A DNA stretch of 64,000 nt from Bacillus pumilus. GTDB taxonomy: Bacteria; Bacillota; Bacilli; Bacillales; Bacillaceae. The position numbers were made by a program, and so were the translations under genes. Below are positions 50,516 through 60,672 of the stretch, in pieces. The stretch lies in contig NZ_CP046128.1 of assembly GCF_038738535.1 (NCBI RefSeq), positions 2,542,001 to 2,606,000 of the forward strand, read 5' to 3'. The notes under the pieces are model-generated. The model was not told the origin of the DNA. It saw nothing but the letters and a program-made list of their open reading frames with translations, and searched no databases. Every line of letters starts with the position of its first letter. The stretch's first letter is position 1.

Positions 50516-51040
50516 ATGACGCTGCCTACATTCAAGTACAACCCAGATCCAGTTTCGTTAAACGTGATCAAAAAAGAGCCTACGACATGTCCTGTTTGTG
50601 AAATAGAAAGAGAATATGTGTATCATGGTCCATTTTATTCTGTTGAAGATGTGAAAGGAATTTGCCCTTGGTGCATTAAAGATGGATCAGCCGCTAAAAA
50701 ATACGATGGCATCTTTCAAGACGATGTAAGCTGTGATGACGTCGATCAAGAGGAATTTATAGATGAACTGATCTATAGAACACCAGGCTATCGCGGCTGG
50801 CAGCAGGAATATTGGTTAAGCCATTGCGGAGATTTTTGCGCAATCGTCCAGTATGTCGGATGGAAAGAGATAGAACATTTAGAGGAAGAACTCACAGAAG
50901 ATATCGAAGACATTTGCAGCGGCGGAGGATTAACGAAAGAGAACCTAAAACAATGGCTCGTCAACGGCGGAGACTTGCAGGGCTACCTCTTTCAATGTGT
51001 TCACTGCAAAACGCATCGTTTATATATTGACGCTAGCTAA
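50516..51040 (+). CDS. CbrC family protein (UPF0167)
   Basis: 174 residues with CxxC pairs that suggest bound zinc: CPVC near 24 and CPWC near 51, and a third pair CVHC near the C-terminus. E. coli CbrC gives tolerance to colicin E2, but the biochemical function of the family is unknown. The start at 50516 follows GGAGGTTTAT. It lies between opuD and cse60, where I do not recall a gene in B. subtilis, and has its own terminator. Confidence 0.85.
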   Translation: MTLPTFKYNPDPVSLNVIKKEPTTCPVCEIEREYVYHGPFYSVEDVKGICPWCIKDGSAAKKYDGIFQDDVSCDDVDQEEFIDELIYRTPGYRGWQQEYWLSHCGDFCAIVQYVGWKEIEHLEEELTEDIEDICSGGGLTKENLKQWLVNGGDLQGYLFQCVHCKTHRLYIDAS

Positions 51041-51044
51041 TCAA

Positions 51045-51078
51045 ACAAAAAGGGCCCTTCAAACAGGTCCTTTTTTGA
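51045..51078. terminator. Terminator between the CbrC-like gene and cse60
   Basis: AAAAAGG-CC / GG-CCTTTTT arms with flanking A/T runs; probably serves both convergent genes. Confidence 0.75.
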
Positions 51079-51084
51079 TGCCGT

Positions 51085-51267
51085 CTATTTTTTATATAAA
51101 ATGAGTGCAGAAAAACAGTAGAGCTGTTCTCCTCCCTGCTCACAGATCACCGCTACATCGTACTTGATATCAATAATTTGGTCGTCATCCATTCCTTTTA
51201 AAAAAAGATTGATTTCGCTCTGCAAATCTTTTTCGTGTTCTTCATCAAATACAGCTACCTTTAGCAC
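51085..51267 (-). CDS. cse60: Sporulation protein Cse60
   Basis: 60 residues, the exact size of B. subtilis Cse60 (YteV), an acidic mother-cell protein of unknown role made under SigE. Sequence MLKVAVFDEEHEKDL ... EQLYCFSALILYKK matches what I recall of it. The GTG at 51267 is chosen over two upstream GTGs because AAGGGAG is about 10 bases before it. A SigE-like promoter lies just upstream. Confidence 0.87.
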   Translation of the reverse strand: MLKVAVFDEEHEKDLQSEINLFLKGMDDDQIIDIKYDVAVICEQGGEQLYCFSALILYKK

Positions 51268-51297
51268 ATATGCCACTCTCCCTTCTCTCGCTACTCT

Positions 51298-51327
51298 ATC
51301 TTTATGCATATAAGGGCGGGCATATGA
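51298..51327 (-). promoter_or_regulatory. SigE-like promoter of cse60
   Basis: Minus strand CATAT near 51322-51326 and CATAAAGAT at 51298-51306 with a spacer of about 15, resembling SigE -35/-10 elements; cse60 is SigE-dependent in B. subtilis. Confidence 0.55.
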
Positions 51328-51329
51328 AC

Positions 51330-51361
51330 AAAAAAGCCTTTCATCTCAAAGATGAAAGGTC
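51330..51361 (-). terminator. Terminator of the rhodanese-like gene
   Basis: CCTTTCATC / GATGAAAGG perfect arms, then six T on the minus strand. Confidence 0.88.
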
Positions 51362-51370
51362 GGACTTCTT

Positions 51371-51682
51371 TTACAGCTTCGGTTTTGTTTCTCCTGTCCA
51401 AGCAAGCATTCCGCCAACGACATTGGTCGCTTGATAGCCTTGGTCTTCTAGGAAATAGCAGACATTTTCACTACGTTTTCCGGAGCGGCAAATAATATAA
51501 TATTCCTGCGTTTGATCGAATGCATCCAGTTTCTCAGGAATATCTCCCATTCGAATGTGGACAGCTTCTGGAATCATTCCTTCTGCTACTTCCTCGTCCT
51601 CACGCACATCAACAAGCTGAATGGCTTCTTCTTGCTCTAGCTTTTGTTTTAATTCTTCTATTGAGATTTCTTTTACTGACAC
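51371..51682 (-). CDS. Single-domain rhodanese-like sulfurtransferase
   Basis: 103 residues with the active-site loop ICRSGKRSENV (Cys65), a 5-6 residue loop typical of thiosulfate/persulfide sulfurtransferases. The length equals B. subtilis YtwF, which it may correspond to, but I am not sure of the synteny. An ATG three codons upstream (51691) is only 2 bases from the ribosome site; the GTG at 51682 fits better. Monocistronic. Confidence 0.87.
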   Translation of the reverse strand: MSVKEISIEELKQKLEQEEAIQLVDVREDEEVAEGMIPEAVHIRMGDIPEKLDAFDQTQEYYIICRSGKRSENVCYFLEDQGYQATNVVGGMLAWTGETKPKL

Positions 51683-51736
51683 GACGCTCATCTCTCCTTT
51701 TAATCACGGTGACACCATTATAGCAAATGATACACA

Positions 51737-52420
51737 TCACTGTGTATTCACCCGCTTCGATTGAAGGAAAGACGACAGCTGTTTCTTCACTTCGGCTGTC
51801 TGCTGCTCACTTTCAAACTCTACCTTTTTGAATACTTGATAGGCCAGCCACATGTGGCCATAGGCGAGTATACTCACACTAAAGAACGGCACGATTCCCG
51901 GCAAATAAGCAAAGAGAACAAACAGCAGAGCCGAGAAAACGAGCATACAGAGTGTATATTGCAAATATGAGATACCAAGCAAAAGAGAGAATTTCAGATA
52001 GAGACGTTTTTTCCAATCATAATGAGCCAGCAGCGGAAAAATATAAAACAAGCTTACAACAAATAGAAAACCAAAGATATAAATGGCAAAACGAAGCACA
52101 TGCAAAAACCAGCTCGTTGGATAAATATACGCAAGGTCTACATATATAATCGTCCCTATGATAAATAACGTCACTCCAATCAAGTTAGAGCGTACAAACT
52201 CCTCACGGTACACCTTCCAAAAAGTGCGGAAAACGCTGACTTGCTCATGCCCTTGTATCCACTTTCTCATCACCGAAAATAACGCAGTGGTCGCAGGCAT
52301 CAATCCAAAGATCCCAAGCCCCAGCATGGTGAACAGCAGCCACAGCAAATTCGTATAGGCAAGTCTCATCACCCACTCACACATTCGAAGCATTCTGCTC
52401 ATTGAACCATCATGATCCAT
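51737..52420 (-). CDS. yteU: YteU, DUF624 membrane protein
   Basis: 227 residues, five or six membrane helices, DUF624 (YesL-like) family. Members are found next to ABC importers of plant oligosaccharides; the exact role is unknown. AGGAGGGG precedes the ATG. Last gene of the yteP-R-S-T-U run, 21 bases after yteT. Its presence here supports the rhamnogalacturonan assignment of the cluster. Confidence 0.88.
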   Translation of the reverse strand: MDHDGSMSRMLRMCEWVMRLAYTNLLWLLFTMLGLGIFGLMPATTALFSVMRKWIQGHEQVSVFRTFWKVYREEFVRSNLIGVTLFIIGTIIYVDLAYIYPTSWFLHVLRFAIYIFGFLFVVSLFYIFPLLAHYDWKKRLYLKFSLLLGISYLQYTLCMLVFSALLFVLFAYLPGIVPFFSVSILAYGHMWLAYQVFKKVEFESEQQTAEVKKQLSSFLQSKRVNTQ

Positions 52421-52441
52421 CTCTTTCCCCTCCTCTCTTTC

Positions 52442-53734
52442 TTATAACACCGTCTCTTTATGAAGCAACTCTTCTATGTCAATTGGACGTTTCTCTGAAA
52501 CAGACCGCCACATGCCTTCCCCAAGTGCAATCGAATAAGCACCAGCCTCTGCTCCTGCTGATATGTCATAGTGAATTAAAGGATCTTTTCCTATAAATAA
52601 ATCGGCCAGAAGCAGAGGGTCTCCGCCGCCATGTCCCCCTGGCTGTTTCACGACTTCAATTGTCTCTTTTGCCCCAAACATCGGATAATAAGAAATCGTC
52701 TGTTCTGGGAATTGAAAAGGAATTCTTGATGGCACATGAAACTCATTTGTTTCAATACGTCCCTTTGTCCCATTAATGGCAAGCCGGTATCCTTCATATG
52801 GCGCTGAGAATTGAATTGAATAGCTGAGCAGAGCCCCTTGGTCATATGCCACTGATGCCACATATGTATCCTCAATGTCAATTTCCTGATCAAAAATACA
52901 GGCGTCTGGGCGATAATTTGAGTACTGCTGAGACTGCTCCTTACTGGATTCGATATGGTCGTCCTCGACCTTTGAGCGTTCTACCCGCGGATTCCACCTT
53001 GCTTCATAATGACATGTATCCTTCACATGACATGTTCCGCAATATCTGTTTTCTCCCCCCTGCAAGGGATTCCAAGGACTTTCATTTCCGTAATAGTTCA
53101 GCGCCCCATAGGCAAATACTTGCTTCGGCTTTTGATTGATCCACCAATTGACCAAATCAAAATGATGCGTCGATTTATGAATGGATAGTCCGCCAGAGAA
53201 TTGCCTCGTTCGGTTCCACCTTTTGAAGTAACTAGCACCATGATACGTATCAATAAGCCAGCTCAGTTCAACAGATGTGACCCTTCCAATCTTTCCTTCT
53301 AAAATGAGTTCTTTGACCTTTCGATGAAATGGATTGTAGCGATAATTAAAAGTGACTGTGACCTTCCCTTTACTTTTCTTTTCTTTTTCCATCACTTTTT
53401 TGGCGTCTTTTGCTGTTGTGACCATTGGCTTTTCAGTGATGACATCGAGATCATGGTCAAGTGCTTGCAAGATATATGTGACATGTGTGTCATCCCGGCC
53501 TGCCACAATGACGATATCTGGCTTTGCTTCCTTCACCATTTGATCAAATGCCTCTTCATGAAAAAACGAGACGCCTCGCAGTGATGGAAAACGCTCCTGA
53601 CAAAGTGTATACCGATGATGATCTATATCTAGAAGCCCTGTAATCTTGTAATGCTCATTGAAATCCTCTGTGAGCGGTTTAATAAACATATTGAACGCAC
53701 GATGACTGAGTCCGCAAACCACGACCCGTTTCAC
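52442..53734 (-). CDS. yteT: YteT, Gfo/Idh/MocA-family oxidoreductase
   Basis: 430 residues: N-terminal NAD(P)-binding domain, EKP motif in ITEKPMVTTAKDA (near 92), then the C-terminal substrate domain with a Cys-rich insert CGTCHVKDTC. Probably oxidises or reduces a sugar released from rhamnogalacturonan; substrate unknown. GTG at 53734 is preferred over one three codons upstream since AAGGGG is 8 bases before it. It is 17 bases after yteS. Confidence 0.9.
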   Translation of the reverse strand: MKRVVVCGLSHRAFNMFIKPLTEDFNEHYKITGLLDIDHHRYTLCQERFPSLRGVSFFHEEAFDQMVKEAKPDIVIVAGRDDTHVTYILQALDHDLDVITEKPMVTTAKDAKKVMEKEKKSKGKVTVTFNYRYNPFHRKVKELILEGKIGRVTSVELSWLIDTYHGASYFKRWNRTRQFSGGLSIHKSTHHFDLVNWWINQKPKQVFAYGALNYYGNESPWNPLQGGENRYCGTCHVKDTCHYEARWNPRVERSKVEDDHIESSKEQSQQYSNYRPDACIFDQEIDIEDTYVASVAYDQGALLSYSIQFSAPYEGYRLAINGTKGRIETNEFHVPSRIPFQFPEQTISYYPMFGAKETIEVVKQPGGHGGGDPLLLADLFIGKDPLIHYDISAGAEAGAYSIALGEGMWRSVSEKRPIDIEELLHKETVL

Positions 53735-53751
53735 AGGCTCCACCCCTTTTT

Positions 53752-55391
<1,640 letters not shown>

Positions 55392-55403
55392 TCATCTCCC
55401 TTT

Positions 55404-56369
55404 TTAGTAAATACCTTCTTCCCCGAATTTCTTCGCTAAACGGTTCGCCAGCATGACCAAAATGAGTCCAACGGCTGCTTTAAATAGACCAACAGCGGTA
55501 CTATAGCTGAATTGTCCTTGCTTAAGACCAGCTGTATAGACGTACGTATCAAAGATTTCTGCTACTTCCCGGTTCGTTGCATTGAGTAATAAGTAGACAT
55601 GCTCAAAGCCAAGCTCTAATGTGTCACCAATTTTCAAAATAAGCAGAACGACAATCACACTTTTAATGGCAGGAAGAGTGATGTGCCACATTTGTCTCAG
55701 TCTGCCGGCTCCATCCATTTTTGCTGCTTCATATAGCTGCGGATCTACCGCTGTAATCGCCGCAAGGTAAATGATCGTCGACCAGCCTGCTTCCCGCCAG
55801 ATCACCTGTAAAATGTACATGGGTCTGAACCATTCCTGACTAAGGAGGAAGTTAATCTTTTCCCCTCCAAAGAAAGCAATCAATTCATTGATTAACCCGC
55901 CATCTACTGTTAACAAAACAAAAGATAAGGACACGACAATCACCCATGACATGAAGTGAGGAATGTATATCATCGTCTGGACAAATTTCTTAAACAATGC
56001 CAATCTGACCTCGTTTAAAAGCAGGGCCAATAAGATCGGAATCGGAAAGAAAATCACGACATTCATGGCAAATAAAATCAGTGTATTTTTTAATAAGATG
56101 AAAAATGTTGGTTCTGTAAACAATCGAATAAAGTGTTTGAAGCCAACCCACTCACTCCCAAGAATACCGAGAAACGGCTGGTAATCTTGAAAGGCAATGA
56201 TAAGCCCCCACATCGGCACATATTTAAAGACAAGAAAATAAATGAGCCCTGGCAAAATCATTACATACAAAAACTTTTGACTAATCAATTGATTAAGTAA
56301 GCGCTTTCTCCTTTCTTTTTTCAAAGCTGCCGCAGGCATACCCTTGGCAGTGACATCCTCTGTTTTCAT
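55404..56369 (-). CDS. yteP: YteP, ABC oligosaccharide permease
   Basis: 321 residues, six membrane helices, with the EAA loop YEAAKMDGAGRLRQMW (near 220) that contacts the ATPase. Carbohydrate CUT1-type, the LplB-like subunit that pairs with YtcP; the ATPase is probably the shared MsmX, encoded elsewhere. GGGGAGG precedes the ATG. First gene of yteP-R-S-T-U, divergent from the regulator ytdP. Confidence 0.92.
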   Translation of the reverse strand: MKTEDVTAKGMPAAALKKERRKRLLNQLISQKFLYVMILPGLIYFLVFKYVPMWGLIIAFQDYQPFLGILGSEWVGFKHFIRLFTEPTFFILLKNTLILFAMNVVIFFPIPILLALLLNEVRLALFKKFVQTMIYIPHFMSWVIVVSLSFVLLTVDGGLINELIAFFGGEKINFLLSQEWFRPMYILQVIWREAGWSTIIYLAAITAVDPQLYEAAKMDGAGRLRQMWHITLPAIKSVIVVLLILKIGDTLELGFEHVYLLLNATNREVAEIFDTYVYTAGLKQGQFSYSTAVGLFKAAVGLILVMLANRLAKKFGEEGIY

Positions 56370-56500
56370 AGATAAAGCCTCCCCTCATGCTGATTGATGC
56401 ATGTGTTAACTGTATCTTAAGGATGAAAAATCCGTCTACAATCATATCATCAGATCATATTTACTTAGGGGAAGCTACTCAAAACGTTACATAAAACATA

Positions 56501-56560
56501 AGAAAATGATCCTAATCTCAGAAAATGATTATTGACAAACCTACCAAATTTTTGGATTAA
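56501..56560 (+). promoter_or_regulatory. ytdP promoter with two direct repeats
   Basis: AGAAAATGAT occurs at 56501-56510 and again at 56520-56529, 19 bases apart. The second copy ends 2 bases before a consensus TTGACA (56532-56537); the -10 is poor (TTAATA at 19-bp spacing). The layout resembles AraC-family activator sites. Confidence 0.55.
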
Positions 56561-56604
56561 TAAATTAAGGGGAAAAGATTGTTCCGTTTGAAATGGGGGG
56601 TTTT

Positions 56605-58905
56605 ATGAAAAGAAGGCAGTATAAATTTTATTACAAGCTTGTGACGTTTTTTTTCATGCTTAGTACAATTCCTGTCATCATTGTCGGTATTTTTTCTTAT
56701 CAGCATTCGCAAAAAACCGCACTCGAAAATATCTCAAATGAAAAGCTGGACAGCGTCAAACAAACGCAATCCAATATTGAGCATATTTTAAAAACAGTGG
56801 ATCATTCTCTCACTCACTATGTCAGTTCGCCGCCTCTCCTTCAAACACTGGCAGAACCTTTAAATCCAGACCAATTCCAGCTTTATAATCAAGTACAGCA
56901 GGAACTAAACTACCTGCAAACCTTTGACACCGCTCTTTCCAATATTACACTCGTGAGTAAAATGGAAGACTGGTACATGAACAATTCGGGACTTTATCAT
57001 GTCACAAGCGGAGACCAAGAGAAAGCGCTCACCTCTTACCTCAATATACCGAGTCATTCCAGCTGGGCACTTGAAGAGAATAATCCACTTGTTGCGACAA
57101 AAGAAGGAAAGTCCTCCTTTTGCAAATACAATGTGAACTTAATCAAACAACTCCCTATGAACAGTGTCCAGAAAAAAGGGATCGCTGTCGCCAGCATTCC
57201 GAGCTGCACGATTGCTGACAATATGCCTGACTTCTCTCAATCTGACAGTATGTTTGTCATTGATACAAACGGAAAAGTGCTGCTACATAACCGCAAAGAA
57301 CAAATTGGTGAATCCTTGAAGAATCAAGAGCTCGTCAAGCATGTCCTATCACGTGAAGAACGATCAGGTCAATTTAACATGAAGATCGAGGAACTAGACT
57401 ATCAAATTACGTTTCAAAAATCAGACTATAACGAATGGACGTACCTATCCTTTGTTTCCATTCCAGAACTCAAGGCACAAACGAAATCAATTGGGTGGAT
57501 CACTTTTATTATCTGCTTTATTTTGTTAGCGCTTTCATTACTATTTTCATGGTTTGGGTCCAGACATTTTTATAAACCAATCCGCTTGTTATATGAGTCC
57601 TTTGCACGCAATGAATCCTTTTTGCAAAAACAGCCTTTTCAAAATGAATTTGAGTTGATTGAGTCGAGTATTAAACAAATGAAGGATCAAAACAATGATT
57701 TAGAGGAACGTATTGAGCAGCAAGTCACGCACCTTCAGCAATACTTTATGGTGCGGCTATTGCTCGGTAAGCTGACAGAAGAAGAGATTAACAACCGGTT
57801 CCAAAGTTTGGGATTCCCTCAGGGCTGGTCTCATTTATCCATGCTTGTGACCCAAATCGATACGTTAAAAGGAACACCTTATGAAAAAAAGGATGCTGAC
57901 TTGCTGTTATTTGCCATCAATGGACTGATCGAGCAGATGATTCCGCAAGATGAGCACCTTCAGCCAACGGTTGTCAATCAGCATCAAACGACGATTATCC
58001 TGAATCACTCAAAGTCAGATGAAGAGTTTACTGAATATTTAAATCAATTAGCGGAAACTATTCAGCAGCGCATCGAGGAAGAGCTTGGTTTATCGATCAG
58101 CATCGGGATCAGCCGCCAGTTTAAGGAGCTCACGATGGCGAAACAGGCTTACATTGAAGGAAAAGAAGCCTTAAAATACAGGCTCAAAGCAGAGAAAAAA
58201 TCCATTATCTTATATGAACATATTCAGCAAGGAAAAACGTTTAAAACCCATTTTCCAAAACAGCTGCAGCATGATTTATTCGATGCGATGAAAGCAGGTG
58301 ATCAAGGCAAGGCGGATCATTATTTACATGTGCTCCTGCAATCCATTTTCTCTAAAAATGCAGGACCGCATGAATACCATATCGCTCTCGCCCGTTTTTT
58401 AAACAATTTGATTGAGCTGATGCATTTGCTTGGCATTGAATTATTTGAGGTCGAAGACAACAAAATGCTGTATGATACGATTTTTGAATTTAAAACCTTT
58501 GAAGATACCGAAGCATGGCTGAAACATGAGATCATTCGGCCGATTATTGACCAGCTAGGTGCACGTGAGGACTCACAATACAAAAACATCTCAGAGAAAA
58601 TCATTCATATCATTCATCAAGAATTCGACTCAGATCTTACATTGGATGAAATCGCCACACGCCTGCATTACAACCCCAATTATTTAAGCAGTATTTTTAG
58701 AAAGGAAATGGATATCTCCTTTAGTGAATATCTCTCGTCCTACAGACACCATGTCGCCAAAAACTGGCTCGTGGAAACCGATATGTCCGTCAAAGAAATT
58801 TCGGAAAAACTGAAATATAAAAATCCGCAAAACTTCATCCGTTCCTTCAAAAAACTAGAAGGCACGACCCCTGGCAAATACCGCGACCACAAAAAAGGCA
58901 CATAA
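56605..58905 (+). CDS. ytdP: YtdP, membrane-bound AraC-family regulator
   Basis: 766 residues (B. subtilis 772). First membrane helix about 10-30, extracytoplasmic sensor domain to about 292, second helix about 293-315. A HAMP-like and coiled region, then a cytoplasmic middle domain, lead to two AraC helix-turn-helix units at about 665-760 (TLDEIATRLHYNPNYLSSIF; SVKEISEKLKYKNPQNFIRS). Regulators of this type control neighbouring sugar-uptake operons (YesS, YtdP). The start at 56605 follows a G-rich ribosome site. It is divergent from yteP. Confidence 0.92.
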   Translation: MKRRQYKFYYKLVTFFFMLSTIPVIIVGIFSYQHSQKTALENISNEKLDSVKQTQSNIEHILKTVDHSLTHYVSSPPLLQTLAEPLNPDQFQLYNQVQQELNYLQTFDTALSNITLVSKMEDWYMNNSGLYHVTSGDQEKALTSYLNIPSHSSWALEENNPLVATKEGKSSFCKYNVNLIKQLPMNSVQKKGIAVASIPSCTIADNMPDFSQSDSMFVIDTNGKVLLHNRKEQIGESLKNQELVKHVLSREERSGQFNMKIEELDYQITFQKSDYNEWTYLSFVSIPELKAQTKSIGWITFIICFILLALSLLFSWFGSRHFYKPIRLLYESFARNESFLQKQPFQNEFELIESSIKQMKDQNNDLEERIEQQVTHLQQYFMVRLLLGKLTEEEINNRFQSLGFPQGWSHLSMLVTQIDTLKGTPYEKKDADLLLFAINGLIEQMIPQDEHLQPTVVNQHQTTIILNHSKSDEEFTEYLNQLAETIQQRIEEELGLSISIGISRQFKELTMAKQAYIEGKEALKYRLKAEKKSIILYEHIQQGKTFKTHFPKQLQHDLFDAMKAGDQGKADHYLHVLLQSIFSKNAGPHEYHIALARFLNNLIELMHLLGIELFEVEDNKMLYDTIFEFKTFEDTEAWLKHEIIRPIIDQLGAREDSQYKNISEKIIHIIHQEFDSDLTLDEIATRLHYNPNYLSSIFRKEMDISFSEYLSSYRHHVAKNWLVETDMSVKEISEKLKYKNPQNFIRSFKKLEGTTPGKYRDHKKGT

Positions 58906-58908
58906 GAC

Positions 58909-58945
58909 AAAAAGTCCCGCTCGCACAGGAAGCGGGACTTTTTTA
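58909..58945. terminator. Bidirectional terminator between ytdP and ytcD
   Basis: AAAAAGTCCCGCT / AGCGGGACTTTTTT perfect arms with a 9-base loop. Confidence 0.92.
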
Positions 58946-59314
58946 TTTAAATTGTTCATTTAAAATGCTGTCTTCCAGCACTGAAAGCGGCTCTCCGTAC
59001 ACACGTTCAATATGAGCTGCTCCCCAATCACAAAGCGCATTCAGAATTCTTTCGAGCGACTGTCCGTATTCACTTAATTCATATTCCACTTTAGGCGGTA
59101 CTTGCTCATACACAATTCGGTTAATCACCCCATCACTTTCAAGCTCTCTCAGCTGTTGTGTAAGCATTTTTTGTGTGATGTTTGGCATGAGCCGCTTCAA
59201 TTCACTCGTGCGTTTTTTTCCATGTGTTAAATGACATAAAATCACGCACTTCCACTTCCCGCCAATGACCTCAAGGGTCGCTTCCACTGAGATATTATAT
59301 TTTTTCTTTTCCAT
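58943..59314 (-). CDS. ytcD: HxlR-family regulator, YtcD-like
   Basis: 123-residue winged helix-turn-helix of the HxlR/MarR-like class (VIGGKWKCVILCHL; IVYEQVPPKVEYELSEYG, the wing). Cys23 and Cys27 near the N-terminus might sense electrophiles or oxidants, as in the relatives YodB and HypR; that is inference. The start at 59314 has AGGAGTGAGG upstream. Divergent from the MFS and aldo/keto reductase genes, which it probably represses. A palindrome lies in between. Confidence 0.88.
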   Translation of the reverse strand: MEKKKYNISVEATLEVIGGKWKCVILCHLTHGKKRTSELKRLMPNITQKMLTQQLRELESDGVINRIVYEQVPPKVEYELSEYGQSLERILNALCDWGAAHIERVYGEPLSVLEDSILNEQFK

Positions 59315-59366
59315 CAAATCCTCACTCCTCTTTGTGCGAACAGGCACTTTTTAGTACCTATATTAC

Positions 59367-59386
59367 AAAAAAGTACGTACTTTTTT
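59367..59386. promoter_or_regulatory. Palindrome in the ytcD/ytbD gap, candidate YtcD operator
   Basis: 20-bp perfect palindrome (A6-GTAC-GTAC-T6). It sits 52 bases upstream of ytcD and about 85 upstream of ytbD, the expected place for a shared operator. Confidence 0.6.
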
Positions 59387-59471
59387 TTTCGTCATCTATG
59401 TTAGATAATAACTCTTGCCGATCGGCTTCGTCTATCAAAATGTCATCATAGAAGGATGTGAACACTTATTC

Positions 59472-60659
59472 ATGAAGAAAAAGCAAAACCACTTTGCCCT
59501 TCTCGCACTAGCCATTAGTGCTTTTGCTATAGGAACCACTGAGTTCATTAGTGTCGGTCTTTTGCCGATGATTTCAGAGGACTTTGGAGTGAGCGTCAGC
59601 CAGGCGGGCTGGACCGTCTCTTTATATGCACTTGGTGTGACATTCGGCGCGCCTATTTTGACTTCTCTGACTTCAACGATGAAAAGAAAGACATTGCTAT
59701 TGCTCATTATGCTCGTCTTTTTGATTGGAAATACACTAGCCACGATTGCTCCGACTTTTTCAGTGCTATTAATCGGACGGGTCATTTCAGCCTTATCCCA
59801 TGGAATCTTTATGTCCATCGGCTCTACGATTGCTGCAAGCCTTGTAGTGAAAGAAAAACGGGCAAGTGCGATTGCCTTTATGTTCACTGGATTAACAGTT
59901 GCTACTGTGACGGGCGTGCCATTTGGGACATTTCTTGGCCATGAGCTCGGCTGGCGGACGTCATTTGGTGTGATTGTCATCATTGGTCTGATCGCACTGA
60001 TATCCAACTATTTTCTTGTTCCATCTCAATTAAAGCAAGGCGTGAAAACATCATTTAAGGATCAAGCTGTCTTATTAAAAACAAAAAGAATCTTGCTTCT
60101 ATTTGTCATTACAGCAACAGGATACGGAGGAACCTTTGTCGTCTTTACGTATTTATCCCCTCTCTTACAGCATGTGACAGGTCTTGCGCCTGGGGCGGTG
60201 GCCTTGATCCTGCTTTTATACGGGATCACGATCGCAGCCGGAAATGTCATTGGCGGAAAGGCTGCTAATGAGCAGCCAATGAAAGCACTGATTTACATGT
60301 TTATCATCCAAAGCATCATTTTGTTTACCCTTAGCTTGACTGCTGGATTCACGGTGCTAGGCATTGGAACCGTCATGCTGATGGGACTGTTTGCTTTCAT
60401 GAATGTTCCTGGATTGCAAGTAGCTGTCGTTGACTTTGCAGAAAGATACACACCAGGAGCAGTCGACGTCGCTTCCGCTATGAATATCGCTGCCTTTAAT
60501 GCCGGTATCGCCATCGGCTCATTTTTAGGCGGCATCGTGACAGATACTCTTGGGCTTGTGCATACAGGCTGGGTCGGCGGCATCATGGTCCTTATCGCAG
60601 CAATTCTCACGATGATTAGTTTTCGAATGGAACAACAAGAACAAAATCAAACCATCTAA
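59472..60659 (+). CDS. ytbD: MFS transporter, YtbD-like (DHA1 efflux type)
   Basis: 395 residues, 12 membrane helices. Motif TEFISVGLLPMISEDFGVS at the start and the DHA1-type helix 5 region are typical of the arabinose-efflux/YdhP-like drug exporters. Substrate unknown. The start at 59472 (MKKKQNHF) follows GGATGTG; a longer frame upstream lacks a site. It is co-transcribed with the aldo/keto reductase 13 bases downstream and divergent from ytcD. Confidence 0.9.
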   Translation: MKKKQNHFALLALAISAFAIGTTEFISVGLLPMISEDFGVSVSQAGWTVSLYALGVTFGAPILTSLTSTMKRKTLLLLIMLVFLIGNTLATIAPTFSVLLIGRVISALSHGIFMSIGSTIAASLVVKEKRASAIAFMFTGLTVATVTGVPFGTFLGHELGWRTSFGVIVIIGLIALISNYFLVPSQLKQGVKTSFKDQAVLLKTKRILLLFVITATGYGGTFVVFTYLSPLLQHVTGLAPGAVALILLLYGITIAAGNVIGGKAANEQPMKALIYMFIIQSIILFTLSLTAGFTVLGIGTVMLMGLFAFMNVPGLQVAVVDFAERYTPGAVDVASAMNIAAFNAGIAIGSFLGGIVTDTLGLVHTGWVGGIMVLIAAILTMISFRMEQQEQNQTI

Positions 60660-60672
60660 AGGAGTTTTCAAT

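Noticed and set aside
56479..56493. cre site upstream of yteP
   Set aside because: 12 of 15, with the conserved G and C positions missed, so not reported as a site.
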